Positions 44,394-57,475 of a DNA stretch of 64,000 bases are shown here, in pieces (the first letter of the stretch is position 1; each line of letters opens with the position of its first letter). The stretch is taken from the NCBI GenBank assembly GCA_032358165.1, contig JAALGY010000037.1:1327001-1391000 (forward strand), read 5' to 3'. The translations under genes were made by a program, and so were the position numbers. This DNA is from Diplosphaera chodatii. Taxonomy: Eukaryota > Chlorophyta > Trebouxiophyceae > Prasiolales > Stichococcaceae. Below the pieces are notes generated by a model. That model ran no database searches and had not been told where the DNA came from. It was given only the letters and a program-made list of their open reading frames with translations.

Positions 44394-46739
44394 ATGACCA
44401 CTATGAATGGCACGGCTGCAACAGACAAACCCCTCCAGCGCGTCGTGGTTCTCATAGGTAGGTCCCACATGCATGGGCGCATAGTTGGCCCCATGCTTCA
44501 CAGCGTACACGCTGCATGGGCATGCATCTGCGCTTCACGATGATATTCAAAGAGCCAAATGTGCATGCGCAAGTGCTGGACAGGTAGCCACTCTTCAGAC
44601 AGCATGCGGCTGCCCAATTTGCTGCCTACTGTCACTTGGCTCCATATCAACGGCGCCCACTTGTTGCTGACTCTGACGCTGGCAACATGCAGCCATGGAG
44701 GCGGAGGCGCAGCCGCTGCTGGACCGGCTGGGTCTCGAGAAGGACGACCCGCCAGTCATTGCGCAGCCCGCGCCGGCGGTGACATACTCCGGAAAGGCCC
44801 TTGGTCTGGACCTGCACATTGTCTGCAACGGTGAGCCTGCCACCAGATGTCAGGAGATGTGCTGACGCTGCGGTACGGCACGTGCATGTAGGCCTGCCAG
44901 CGCTAGCACTGCTCTGTCCATGCTGCACCTTATACTGACGCTTGCTCGGTGTGCACCTCGATATGTTGCCATGATCAAGTCAGTGAGTGCTTGTGCAGGC
45001 AAGTGCAACATACACAATGTGGACCAGATCGGCACCGTGCCGGCGGCGCTCACAGCCTACCTGGCGCTCCAGGTATGGCCACTCGCCCCGAGCTAGGCTG
45101 CCTCTATGTGCCGGACGCTGCAGCTGCGCCAATGCAGGGCTGGTCAACACCAAGCAGTGGTTCCGTTATGGCACACACCGCATGCGGAACGTGTCACGGA
45201 GCATCCGGCTTTGCAGGCGTTCAAGCCGGACCTGCTGATCAGCGCGGGCACGGCGGGCGGCTTCAAGGCGCGGGGCGGCGAGATCGGCGACGTCTACATC
45301 AGCAAGGCGGTCATGCACCACGACCGCCGCATCGCCATCCCGGTGGGCGCCCCGGCGCTCCAGTGCTGCACACCCACTGTGCAGCAGCTTTGCAACGTCC
45401 AGAAAACCTGCAAGCAACAGCTTGGCGGCTGCAATAAGCACACCGCTGGGGATGGCCCAGATCCCCTCGCATGCTGCTGGCAGCCTGCCATCTGACATGA
45501 CGTGATCCACACCGGCCCGCTGCGGTGCGAGCTGGAGATGCTATGCTGTGCTAAGGTGGTCGGTGGATCTGACCCGTACCACATGGCGGTGCGGTGCAGG
45601 GCTTTGATACGTACGGCATCGGCGCATACGACGGCGTGCCGGCGCCCAACCTCACCAAGGCCCTGGGCCTCAAGGTGCGCGGCGCAGCTGCTCAGCACGC
45701 TAGCCAGGAGCAGACCAGCATGCCTTGGGCCTCAGTCTCCATTCTTCGGAGACCAGCGCTGCCGCGGTGCCACCTGACCTGGGTTTTGAGCCTGCGCCGT
45801 GCCCCCCCCCCCCCTGCAGGAGGGCATCGTGTCCTCGGGCAACAGCCTCGACTTCACGAAGGAGGATATGGAGCGCATGGAGCAGCACGGCGTGGCGGTG
45901 AGTTCACGGAGCGTGCCCACATAGTCGTGGTAAAATCAGCGCATCTCCAGCATTGCCCATCCTGCTCAGTGTGCTGGGCTCCGGCTGGTGTGGCGTTGTG
46001 TTCACGGTGCCTCGGTGCTGATCGAGTAGGTGGGTATACCACTTTGTGTTGCAAGTGTACAGCTGTGTGAAGTCCCACCCCATTCCGTCCTGCTCAGTTG
46101 TTGCTGAGCTCCAATTGCATTTGCAAAGTGTCGTGGTGCTGGACATGCAGGTAAAGGAGATGGAGGCGGCGGCCATCGCCTGGTCGGCGCACCTGTTCGG
46201 CACGCCCATGTTCGCGCTGAAGTCCATCACCGACATCGTGGACGGTGAGGCTCGAATGCTACTAAGCGTGCTGCGCTGGAGACGCTCTGTGCGCGTAGGT
46301 GCATGCCATCGTGCGCAGCAACGGCAGCTGCTGCAGGGGCACCGGCCGTGGTGTGCTGAGCAGAGCAACCTGATGTGAGCGTGAGAGATGGTAGATCTAC
46401 CGCTGCAGGTGACCGGCCGACGCATGAAGAGTTCATGGAGAACCTGGCTGCCGCCGCGCACTCCCTGCAGGACAAGCTGCCGCAGGTGTGTGCTGGTTGT
46501 CTGTCAATGCGGCGGATGCTAGCCTTTAATGTGCGCTCGCTTGAAACCTTCACACCCAGCGCAGGTGCTAAAATGCTCAAGGACCTGGAATGCCGATGCT
46601 GCTCATGTAGTGCAGGCGAGAAGCAAACCCCTTGTGGTATGTCAGTGGGGCGACCCTGCTGCCAGCCACGCTGACCGCCTGGTGTGATATGCTGCAGGTG
46701 CTTGAGTTCGTGGCCGGGAAGACTGTGGCGGAGCTGTGA
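44394..46739 (+). CDS. MTN: 5'-methylthioadenosine / S-adenosylhomocysteine nucleosidase, plant type
   Basis: Nine-exon model join(44394..44457,44693..44830,44999..45072,45217..45342,45600..45674,45820..45897,46151..46244,46409..46485,46698..46739), 255 aa; all phases close. It hydrolyses the glycosidic bond of methylthioadenosine (salvaging methionine and removing an inhibitor of polyamine and ethylene-type reactions), and possibly S-adenosylhomocysteine. Family motifs in order: VVVLIAMEAEAQPLLDRL at the N-terminus (catalytic Glu in AMEAE), HNVDQIGTVPAALTAY, LLISAGTAGGF, GDVYISKAV, YGIGAY, the nucleoside-binding KEMEAAAIAW, and the catalytic-Asp motif ALKSITDIVDGDRPTHEEF. Length and motif order match the plant MTN1/2 group. 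The protein has no targeting signal, so it is probably cytosolic. The exon 6 acceptor follows a run of 13 cytosines at 45802-45814, an extreme polypyrimidine tract. Confidence 0.93.
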
Positions 46740-47370
46740 CGAGGCCGGCTGGATGTGCGTGCTGCCGGTTTTGACGGCAACTGTCCGCCGGTGTCATTGC
46801 CGCCGGCAGCTCCTGCGGGCTGGCACACAAGGTTTGGCAGCTTGCAAATGGCGAGTTGCTGTATTGGCTTGCGTGGACCGTGCTCAGCTACCTTCTGCCG
46901 TTGCACGCCTTGCTTTGAAACTCGTGCACAATGCTATAGTCTGACTTCAGGACTGCGCTTCCACCCATTTCAACCTTTGCTTCAGTGCATAGATACTCTT
47001 GGAATCAGGTTGCTTGCAGACACACTGCAACTGTATTGTCCCCGACAAGCATATCTCACTGACCTTCATGGAAGCACAGTTCATGTTACCAGGAGTGCTG
47101 CTCTGCCATTGAATCTGTGCAGGCAACCGGGTCACTATGTCTGCCTGTATGTGGCAGCCTACTGTAGTACGTATATAGCTACATACGTGTGTCAAGTGCA
47201 CGGCTAGGTTGGGCAACCACGTGCGCATCTTGACACCCTGCGCTTGCGACCTTGCAGTGCCCAGTGCTCCGTGTCGTACCGTCCCATGAGCTGGCCACCC
47301 GGCATGTGGGCCACACGATGCCGGTCGCTGCCGAACGCGGCAAGCTGCATGTATGTGATGCCTGCTGACA
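46740..47370. other. Convergent intergenic region (MTN / VWA protein)
   Basis: About 630 bp between two 3' ends. A slightly more AT-rich stretch lies at 46920-47220. No gene recognised. Confidence 0.4.
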
Positions 47371-50300
47371 TTACGCGCAGGCGCTGCGCAGTGATGAGCC
47401 GTCTGCCAGTCGGCAGCATGGGCACGGCACCACCGTCAGGCACAGGTTGTCGATGACCAGCTGCTGCTTGGTGCTGGGCGCTGCTGGATCCTGGGTTACC
47501 TGCTCACAGAAAAGACCTGCGCTCAGAGCCGCCTCATGTTTCTCATAGCACACGAGAGATTGGCACTGGTTGTGGCCATGACGTCACGTTGCCTCCGCCT
47601 AACAACACTTCAGATCGTGGTCTCAGCCACCCGGCCGGTGTGTCTGGCTGCTGCAGCAAGAGGATGGCTCAGCAGCACTGCACAGTGCGCACCCATTTCA
47701 GCTTGTAGACGCCTGCGAATTCAGCCGGCAGCGTGAACAGCGTCGGCTGCGCGACACTGGCGACGAAGGTTGCCGCCGCCACCTGCAGGGTGCAGGCGAA
47801 AGGTCGGTTGTGGTGGCCAGACCACATGCAAACTCCACCAGTGCAGGTGTACTGCTTACTGCACAGTGATGTAGACACACGAGGGTTATGTTCGGCCCTG
47901 AAAACAATATGCGGACGGACACACTTCCAACTGGGAGCAATGAAATACACCTATTTGAATGCTTGTATGGCTCATCCCATCATAAACTTCGAATTGAAAA
48001 TGCGCACCTGGTTGCCTATAGCATCATAGCCCGTCACGTTGAACGTCAGCGGCGACCCTTCTGGGAAGCCGGCCGTGGCATAGAAGAAGTTGAGGGTCAG
48101 TGCCGCCGAATTCAGTGCATCAATCGTCGCCGGCTGCATACCGTCACAACAGGCCGTCAGGCACCAACGTTGCACACCAGTACACAATGGAGAGGTGCCA
48201 CGAGCTGCATGCAGCAGTGGCGGAGGCACAAACGAACAACAGCATCTCGCACATCGCGCGTCTGGACAATGCGAGGGATCTTGTAGGCAATATGGGGCGG
48301 GAGGGATGAGACGAGGCATTTGCACAGTATAGACAGCAGGACTGGCACCTGTGCAAAGTTGTTCCAGGCCACGTTGTTGGGGGACACCATGCCAGTTGCA
48401 AAGCCGCTGGTCGAGTCCAACTGCACAGCAGGACACACATGCTTGGAGGCTCCTTCTACTTCAGCGGCTTCCTGTGGAAACCCTTACTGAATGGTGTGAC
48501 CAACACTGTGCCATTCCCAAGTACAGAGGGCATGACCCGCACCTGTTGGTAAGATTTGGCATCCCAGACGTTCCAGTTACCCCACGACAGGGAAGAGTCC
48601 AGGTAATTTGCCGGCACAGGCACCTCCCTGCAGCGCAGCCTCTAATTCAGTTTGCACAAATGAGCATCGGACCAGAGGGTTGCTCGGAGACAGCATTTGC
48701 TAACACATCATGCAACCACGTTTATTGCGCCAGAAGGGCTGCAGCCCGTTTGGCATGCGGTGCGTGCACTGCCCGCACCCCTGGTAGTACACTGATGGAG
48801 AACCATCTGCGCACCCTGAGGTCGTCGCGTTCAGGTCGTCAAATCGTGCGTCTACCGAGCCCGCTGGGCAGGCGGCTGCAGGGGGCGGCGGTGGCTTGAG
48901 AGGTGGCGGCGGCGATTTGTGAGGTGGCGGTGGGCTCTTCTTTGGCGGCGGCGGCGACCTCTTCGTGGGAGCTGCTGAGGGCTTGGGCGATGGCTTAGGG
49001 GATGGCTTGGGAGACGGCTTGTGTGTGGGCTTCGGCGACGGCTGCACGGGCATGATGGGGTGAATGACTGGAGCTTTGGGGTATGCAGATGCACCAGTGC
49101 GATGTTCGGCATGGCAAAGCCATGTTCCTGTGCATATGCCAGAGCAAAGCATGTCCGGTCTGCGATGAGGTGCACCTTTGGGGCAGGCTTTGGGGTCGGA
49201 TCCACCGGGTACTTGCCACTGCTGTTGGCTGTACAACAGCAGGCAAATCGCTTCATGTCGCATTACGGCATGGACAGAAGACTCGAGTATCAAAGTACGC
49301 AGGTGATGCAGGTTGCTGGTGCTGGATGTCAGCAATGTCTGCACCTGTGCAGATCTTCGGTACGATGCTCTGCACGGCTGTCGACAGGCTCCTGAAGTCG
49401 TTGACCGTGAAGAAGAACTGGCCGCGGCTGGCCACCGCGCGCAGCAGCGTAGGGTTCAGTGTGCTGTCTGGTGCCTGCAAATGGAAACATACGGCGTCTG
49501 CAGATTGCTGCCAGGCCAGCGTCCCAACTCCTGTTTCTGTTCAGCTGAAGGCAGATGAGCACGCACCCATCAGGCCACCACGCTGATGCAGGGCGTCATG
49601 ACACACAAGCATTTACAGTCTTCTTGTGCTTTGCTTGAGATCTCAGAGCCAACAACGCCGGCCGACGCAGGGTTGACCATGTGACCTTGTGCATGGTGAT
49701 AGCCCCACCTTGGGGCTATCCTTCACGCCCACAGAGAAGATGGTTATGCCGGCGGCCTTGGCTGCCTTGGCGGCCGCCAGTGCCGCCGCGCCAGGGTTTG
49801 GCCTGGGCCTACGTCACACAAAAGCATGCTATCAAGGTAACATCGGGGCTCAGCGAAGTCGCAACCTGCCTTTTCCAATAATGGTGACACACCACCAGTG
49901 GCATGCAGGTGATGTCTTCCCCTGGGTATGCCCAACAATGCTGTTGGCATCTGCCATGAGGGACGCCATCCAGGTCGCACAAAGTCAGCAAAGTCCAGCA
50001 GCGAGCGACAACAACGACGAAGCCGGCGCACAGGGTGGGCTGGCCGTCGGTGACCAGGATGATGACCCGCGGCCGCCGCCTGTCCGCCCCACCCAGCAGC
50101 GCCCGGCAGCGGTCCAGCCCCGCCGAGGTGAAGGTGCCCTCCCGGTTCTGCTTCGCAGCATTCACCTGCGCGCACATGACGGGGCAACATGGCTCACACT
50201 GCTGCCCATGCTCCTGCCCTCAGAGCACACACATGGCACGCCTGTGGTGCAGGTCCCCATCGGTCTACGTGAGTGCCAATCTGCTGGGGCGCTGGGATCC

Positions 50301-51171
50301 TTTCCCGCTCGAGAGGCAGCAGTACGCGCCCGCACCTGCTGCCCGAAGGCCTTGGCGTTGCTGGTGAGCTTGCCCACCACCGTTTCCACCTTGCTGTCGA
50401 ACTTGGCGGCCACATACCTGCGGCGCCGCCAGTCCTGAGTGTCAGGCAGCAGGGGACTGTGCAGCTGGGAGCCCCACGCCGGCAGCAATGCGGGGAGGCT
50501 GCGGAAGTGCGGATGGTACAGCTTATGCCCAGTAGTGATATGAAGCTCACACGCTGGCGCCCTTCGACTTGGCGGCCAGGACGCTGGCTGAGCTGGCGGC
50601 AAAGGACCGGACCTGCAGATAACATGCGGCACGCAGTGAGTGAGCTGCTGCTACATCGGTCCGGTTCGATGATGACGGATGCAGATCAGCGACCATTGCC
50701 TGGAACCACCGAAACCACCGGAAAACGAAAGGAGAACAGTGAGGAACAACGAACAGCGCTCACCTGCGTCCACTGCGCGGCGTTCATGCTGCCGGACTGG
50801 TCCATCAGGAAGCAGGCGCTCAGGGCGCAGGGGCTGGCCAGCAGCGAGCGCCGGGGCGGCCCCTGCGCCGTGACATCGCCGCCCGCTGCGGCCACCTGCA
50901 ACACGCCAACAAAACAACTGTACATGCGTGTGGAGGTTGCGCCGCTGCAGCGGCGCCTCATTTTTTGAGCTGGTGCGTATCATGAGGACCATGAGCGTTC
51001 CGATCATCTTCGACATGTCACCGTGCTGTGACCCACTTTCCGCCAGCACACCTCGGTGCTGGCCCCACCTCCGCCGCCACCAGCAGCTGCCTCACAGGCT
51101 GCGGCGCTCGCTGACCAGACGGCTGAATAAAGGAATATCAGGATCACCGCAGGGCCCCAGCCTGCCGGCAT
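47371..51171 (-). CDS. Secreted VWA-domain protein with SPPPP linker and C-terminal wall-type module
   Basis: Fourteen-exon model complement(join(47371..47499,47693..47782,48008..48133,48349..48420,48543..48627,48707..49041,49176..49228,49345..49474,49709..49808,50032..50165,50336..50417,50551..50612,50764..50895,51052..51171)), 549 aa; all phases close. Residues 1-23 are a signal peptide (MPAGWGPAVILIFLYSAVWS, then ASA). A von Willebrand factor A domain follows with a complete MIDAS: DQSGSM (about 72), Thr in GTFTSAG (about 143) and Asp in VIILVTDGQP (about 173), then AGITIFSVGV and GQFFFTVNDF. Residues about 270-330 are a hydroxyproline-rich-type linker of KPSPKPSPKP and SPPPPKKSPPPP repeats. 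The C-terminal part (FDDLNATTSGCADGSP, SLSWGNWNVWD, FATGMVSPNN, LNFFYATAG, LTFNVTGYDAIG, LVIDNLCLTVV) looks like a jelly-roll carbohydrate-binding or adhesion module. It is probably an extracellular matrix or wall protein whose VWA domain binds a partner through a metal ion. Two acceptors 6 bp apart are possible at 49802/49808. Confidence 0.75.
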
Positions 51172-52623
51172 CGCGGCTGCTGTTGCTGGAAGCACCACCC
51201 AGGGCAGTACACGACACAGGTCCTGTTGCACTGGTGGCCGAGCGGCTGTTTGCGAGTGGCACCTCAAAGTCAGATCTGCGTATGCAATGACACGATGTGT
51301 GTCAGTTGATGCGGCAGGGTTCTTGATGTACCAGAGGTCTATTGCTGTCGACCGCGGTGCAGGCTGCCGTGTACAAAGGGTCTGGTTCCCAGGAGCAGCA
51401 CGGTGGTTAGCAACAGCGCGTGGCACGACGAGTCACAGAATCTCTGAGGTCTGTTTCGGTGTAGTTTGCACCTGTTCGCGGACCTTGAGCTCCCCTCGGA
51501 AAGGTTGTGTCAGCAGCAACCTGTGCTGATCGACTACACCCAAAAAGGGCTCTGTGCGAAGGTATGTTCGCACAAGAAGCAGCCTTGATTCAATAACGCA
51601 GCCTTTCGACTGCACATCACCCGGCGAGGGCGCAAAAACAAGCGCTGCACATGCGTTGGTGAATCTGTCCTGAGCACGTGAATACGGAGCCAGCCGAGTG
51701 TACTACACGGCGGCAGCACGGCGGCCGGCGGGGGACGGGTGACAAAGTCATCAGGCCCCCTGGCTGTACCGCAGTTCAGCGATGATGCACAAAGGGTGTC
51801 CTGCCCGGCATGCATGCTGTCGATGTACGTCGATGCAACTCAGCAACAGGCACAAAGAGCTCCGCCCTCTCTAGGTGAGCAAGTGTACCGCTGCCGCATA
51901 CGCCGAAATTGGAGCAAAGGGTTGCAGCTCGGACAGCCATCGAGTGCAGGTGTGAGCACCGGTGACGACGGCATTTCTGCCTCGGTTCTGAGGAGCACAC
52001 CAGGATGAACCAATTTGTTTGCGATCAGCAAGCAGGGCCAACGCTGCCTGCTGTGCTGGAGCTGCACGCGTTGCATGTTGTGTAGTCGATGCTTGTGCGC
52101 ACTACATGGCGAAACTGCTGTCTTGAGGCTTTGATGTCAGCTTATAGGGCATGTATGGTTATTGAGACTCCCATCGACGGTGTGCAAGACGGAGAAGTGC
52201 ACGAAACCGTGACACACCGATCGCAGACTACCTGCAAGCTCAGGATGGCAACGAGGCTTTCATGCTGCGTTGCAGGCAGCGGGTGCGCGTCAGCTCTGCT
52301 AAGACCAAAGCCCAGCCTGAAAGCAGGATGGTTGATGGCGTGCTGGTGGGCAGTGGTCAGCTTCACGCAGTGGCAGGGCGCATAGGCCACAGCTGAGTCT
52401 CGCCACTGGGGGCCATTAGCGGCGGCAGCCTTTGGTAAGCCGGCATTGCACCCGCCACTGCTCCATAAATTGAGAATGCCGACACTCTGACATCAGTCAC
52501 CAGCTGGGGAGACGAGGCAACCGTCACGCCTGCAGCACCCTACATACAGCTGGCGAGCGCAGCCGGGGAACTGATCGCCTGCCATCCAAGTTGGCAGGAC
52601 AGCGACAGGCGTAGCGCTGAGCA
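51172..52623. promoter_or_regulatory. Divergent intergenic region (VWA protein / PC-esterase-like gene 1)
   Basis: About 1.45 kb separating head-to-head genes, the longest gene-free stretch in the window. It includes an 8-bp-arm inverted repeat at 51553-51574 (tgtgcgaa, 6-bp spacer, ttcgcaca). Open frames here lack motifs. It may contain a 5' UTR intron for either neighbour. Confidence 0.35.
51553..51574. repeat. 8-bp inverted repeat
   Basis: tgtgcgaa at 51553-51560 and ttcgcaca at 51567-51574 are exact reverse complements with a 6-bp spacer. This is short enough to occur by chance, but it sits in a divergent promoter region and could be a dimeric binding site. Confidence 0.45.
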
Positions 52624-55600
52624 ATGGAATCGAACGGGTCACTGGACCCAGTTCGGCAGGCGCTGCTCAGCAGCGGTGGCCCCAACGAGGCAGTCACGGC
52701 AAACCCCCTGGCAGCGCTGCAGGGCGTCAGCATTGGCGTAGCGGAGTATGCTGCGGCAGCTGACGGCACATCAGTCAGCCTCGACAACCTGCAGGTACGC
52801 TGCCACATGGACCTGCCGAACACATCCTGTCAGATATTCTTCACGACTCGGTGTCACTGATGCATTCAACCAGGTTCCTGCTCAGTGCAAGGCAGCTGCA
52901 CGTCATAGAGTGCTGCTGCAGGCCATGATGCCAGCCAGCAAGGCTGTTCTCACGGCACCCCCACACTTTTTAACCAGAAGTCATGCTTCCGCAGAGCCCT
53001 TTCTTCCACACCCATCAGGCTCCAGTGGTCCCGCAGGCTGGGTCCAGTCCCCCGCAACAGGCGCCTGCAGCCGGGAATGACCTGCAAGGGACGCCGCCAC
53101 GGCGCACGCCGCCGCCGAAGCTGCGCGCCCGCAGCGGCGCCTGGAGCGCCGACAGGCGGCGAAGCATCCTGCGGCGGGGCCTGTCAACCGCTGCGGTGGT
53201 GGCGGCCGTTACCGTGGGCTTCGTCACGGCGCTGGGCCTGCGGGCCGTGCTGCATGTGAGGAGCCTCAGCACCGAGTGACCTGGCCTGCTTGCAGACGCC
53301 TGCACTGGGTTTATGACAGGTGGCTGTGCTTTTGCCTGGCAGGGCCACTAGTCTGGATGGCCACTAGGCTGGTCTCTGTCTCTTCTTTGCAGCATGATTG
53401 TGCACTGATGCACCTGCGCACACTCGCAAAGTGTGTCACAGCGTGTCGGGCCTGGCTGCAGGGCTGGCGGCCGCCCCCCGTCAGCATGCCGGACGTCAGC
53501 CTGAGGGACTGGCGGGACTCCGCGGCGGAGGGCGCCTCCACCATCATCGGCCACCTGCACGCGGCTGGAGCGCCGCCGGGGTGCCAGAAGTACGTGCCGA
53601 CGTCCTGCTACTTCCTGCCGGGTGCGCCGTGTCCACTGCAGGCCTTGTGGCCAGTGCGGAGGGAAGGACTGCAGGCCTGAGACGCACCAGCGTGGAGTCA
53701 TACTGCAGCACAAAAGACAACAAGGTGCCCAGTTGCCTGGTGTCGCATTCTAGTCGTGAAGCTCCACCATGGGGCAGCAGTCCGTGATGTGCTGTGCCGC
53801 TGCCTGCCGCTACAGGGCAGCACCCGCGGCAGGGGCCCGCGCCCTCCGTGCAGGTGGACTTCGACGTGGGCGAGGTCCTCGGCCAGTGCCCATCCGCCAC
53901 TGGAGGTGACACGTCGGCTGACAACAGGCTGCCTGCACATGCACACACCTGGAGCCGCTGATCAGCATCGCCGCGGCTGCATCTGGTGCAATGCTGGCCA
54001 GCGTGCTCACCTGCTGCTGCATGTCAGGAGGGTTGCACCCTGCCAGTGCTCCCACCGAGGATGCGTCAGACGAAGAAGCGCGTGACCTGGCTACCGAGGA
54101 TGCACGGTGGCAGCCAATCACCAATTGCACGGGTGTTGTGGCAGAACCATAACCAGCAACGATGCTGACGACTGCTTCTGCTGGGACTCCCAGGCCGGTT
54201 CCTGAACGTGCCGGGGCCCTGGTGCCACGACCCGCCGCCGCCCTTCTGGCGGGAGCCGCGGCGGCCGCCAGGGGGCGGAGCCAAGCCGCGCTGCGGGGCG
54301 GCATGCTGCGGCAACAGCACCGTCCGCGGCGACTTCTACAAGGTCGGCGCCAGTCGCGCTGCTGCTCGAGCCGATGGCCCGGGTATGATGACCCATGCAC
54401 AGATGGCCTGCCAGCTTTGAGCAGCAGCAGCCATGGGCACTGCCTCCATGGGCATTGCACAGGGAGCACTGCCTCGTGTGCTTGAAAGCGCTGCCAGTGC
54501 GCTGTGTAGAGGACAAGGGACAGCATGTGCAGACAGGTCGTAGCACTGTGCACTGAAGTTGCCCTGCACATGCCCCCACGCTGGCACGTGCCTCCGCGCG
54601 AGCGGTCGGGCTGAAGACGCCGTGCACGCATTGCAGGACAAGAAGGCGGGGCGGCCGCAGTTCGACAGCAGCGCGATGGGATGCGAGTACCACGACTACC
54701 GGCGCAAGGAGGTGCTGCAGTGCCTGGCGCGCCCCAGGGGCCAGGCCGCGCTGGTCATGATCGGTGCGCATCGCACCGTCATACGGTGCTGCTGCTATGA
54801 GTGGGCAGCACTCTGATGAGTGATGTGTGAGACAGCCCGGCTGCAGCTGGCTGCGGCTGCCAATTTCTCACAAAACTGCTGTCTCCGTCGCTCTTTGTTC
54901 AGTCAGTCGGGTGACAGTAAAGTGCATGACATGCGTGCTTGAATGCGTGCTCTGATGCCCACTGACGCGCAGCCTGATGGTTCCGGCAGGCGACAGCATG
55001 ACGCGGCAGATGTTCATGCGGCTGATCAGCGCCTTCCGGGGGGAGGAGCGCAGCTTCGACTACGGGCCGCACACGGGGGCGCGCTACGACGTGTGCGGCG
55101 GCCCGTTCCCCGCTGACAGGTGACCGCTCGCCGCTCAGGGACTCCACCACAGCAGCGGACAGCCCGTCCGCAGCACGCGGCTGCCGCGCGTCTGCTGCAC
55201 GCTGCATCGTGAGGTGGCATGGCGAACCGCGAGCTGAGCGCCTGCTGGGGTTTGCCGGCCGCGACCCTGCCCCTGGTGCTGGTGTGCGGACCGGCCGTGA
55301 CGCTGCCCCCGGTGCTGGCGCGCAGGTTTTCGGTGGCGGTGCAGTCGGAGGGGCAGCACCCCTTCATGCAGGTTGACGAGCTGCCGCTGGAGGGGCTGCA
55401 CAACGGCCGCTTCTACCAGGTTGGTCATCGCGTCAGCCCCATGACACATGGCGATTGGTGCTGTCGACCTGGGCACCGCCGATGGCGAGGTGTGATGGCT
55501 CAGCCCACGCAGGGATCGACGCCGCTCGAACCGGCACATGCTCTGTAGGTTCTTTGCCCAGCACAGGATTGGAGCAATGCCAAACCTCTCAAGAGCTTGC

Positions 55601-57085
55601 AACCCTGTGTTAATATTTGATAGCATCGAAGATGGCTTCTGCAGGGCCCATCGCCACTGGACATGTGTCGGGAGCCGCCGGTCGCACTGGATTACATCTG
55701 GGCGGCGGACATGGTGTGGCACACCCACCAGATCCGACGGTGCACATCCCGCCTTGATCACTCTCATGCTTCCCTAGAAGTATGCCGTCATCAGCTGCTG
55801 CCAAGGGTTGGGCACGGGCAGACCACAACCATGTGCCCGATGGAGGAAGCTCGAGCGCAGGACTCTCAGAGAAAATGTCATGACTGCGGCCCTGCAGGTA
55901 CATCCTGCACCACGACATGAAGGACGTGGTGATGACCATCCTGTGCACGTACCACGACCAGAACTCCGCCCTGGACCTGATCTGGCTCAACGCCATCAAC
56001 GAGGCGGCGGCGGTGGCCAAGAAGGCACGAATGCCACTTCCTGGTCAACGTGTCCTGCTAACACATTCGCGTCTTGCTGCAGTGCGATTGGCGGAGCGCT
56101 TGTGGTGCTAAGTTGCACAGTGCGATGTGAGCCAGTTAGACTATTTGGCACAGCCACAATCGCATCGCCGGATCCTTGTAGCATGGAGGGAGCAAGTGAC
56201 CCTTTTCCAGGCCCTAGCCTCATGTGGCAGCGTCTCCGATGCAGGTCATCCTGATGACCATTCCGCTGGCAACGTACAAGCCCGAGTTCGCTCCCTTCAT
56301 CCCCATCTGGGAGGAGCGCAACAAGGTGGAATGCCGACAGCAGCACACCCTGTGTTGATAGGAACGCTGTGCTGGTGGAGAGCTGCTTTGTGAGAGGTGA
56401 TCATGCATGGCATCAGCCGGGGCATGTGTGCCCCTGCTCCAAGGTGTCCCTTTTTTTGCCGACTTTGGCGCCTCTCGCTGCCTGCAGAAGCTGCGGGAGT
56501 GGGTGGCGGTACAGCCGCAGTACCGCAAGAAGCTGGTGCTGCTGGACTTTGACGCGCTGTCCAAGATGAAGCACGCCCCCACGCCCCTGGAGGGCCTGGA
56601 CTGGCACTTCCAGTGCATCTTCAACTTCGAGGTGGGCCTGAAGCCTAGCTACGCTGTGGCATCATGCCGATGTTCATCATGTATGTATCAGACGGTCTTC
56701 ACAACCTGGCGAGAAGGGAGCAGCATGTCGTCCCAGACCGTGAGCAGGGCGCAGGTCCAGATGCACGCCTGATTGTGCTTGCTGGTGCTGCTTCCTGCAG
56801 CCTCCAAAGACGGGGATGCCCATGAAGGCCGCGCGCCACGTGGAGCACCAATTCCTGAACCCTACCGGCTGGGCGCTGCACAGGTGATCAGACATGACAG
56901 TGCACAAACACGGATATGACGTCTGAAACTGCAACGCCATGCGCTCGCCTTTCGTTTCTTTGGAAAGTCCAAGACAGTGTTCCGCTGGCTGTAGGATGAT
57001 CGTGGATGAGGACCGTGACTGCATTGACGATATGAATCGGATCATGATGAACATGATCCTGAACATTGCCTGCAACGAGGAGTGA
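52624..57085 (+). CDS. Type II membrane SGNH/PC-esterase-like protein, tandem copy 1
   Basis: Fourteen-exon model join(52624..52794,53019..53255,53462..53621,53816..53905,54194..54342,54637..54763,54990..55119,55326..55419,55645..55739,55898..56024,56245..56325,56488..56631,56801..56883,56995..57085), 592 aa; all phases close. A cytosolic tail is followed by one signal-anchor helix (STAAVVAAVTVGFVTALGLR, about residues 115-135) after RRRSILRRG, the layout of a Golgi enzyme. The lumenal part has paired cysteines (CQKYVPTSCYFLPG, GPWCH, CGAACCG), CEYHDYRRKEVLQCLARP and the nucleophile-type motif VMIGDSMTRQMF, then YDVCGGP, LVLLDFDAL, GLDWHFQC and the closing DCIDDMNRIMMN. The R-C-L..x..GDS-R pattern resembles the PMR5/TBL and NXPE (PC-esterase) branch of SGNH hydrolases, which O-acylate cell-surface polysaccharides. 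That function is inferred. Intron 10 (56025-56244) has a GC donor. Exon 3 could start earlier at 53393 in the same frame. Confidence 0.72.
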
Positions 57086-57475
57086 GGGACCTATAGGAGA
57101 GCTGCCGCAGCAGTAAAGGTAGCTCAGGGGTGCAGAAACAGAGGCAGCGGGGGGAAGTGTTGAAGTATTGGCACGGCGGCCTGCCACCCTGGTCGCATTG
57201 CCAGGGAACATAGGAGGGGCATATTAGTCTGGGGTCTTCTGCATTCGATTGCTCGGTTGTGGTTTGCATTGATGTGAGCAGAAACACGAGCCGCCCTCAA
57301 CAGAGCCAAGTCGATGCAGACATGTGACAGACAGAGTGTGTTGCCTGTGCTGACGTTTGAAGCAGCGGGCAATCGGCGGCAGTACAGATCAGCTCATCAT
57401 TCAGGACTATGCAGGTGCGCGCGAAGCACCTGCACTTATGACTGTTGCAAACATGCAAGCCTCAGTTACACAGCC

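Noticed and set aside
49689..50438. 249-codon plus-strand open frame opposite the VWA domain
   Set aside because: The minus strand encodes the complete metal-site VWA motifs here; the plus frame crosses introns.
51287..52385. Several 80-100 codon frames in the 1.45-kb divergent region
   Set aside because: Both strands have equal numbers of such frames with no motif; expected by chance at this base composition.
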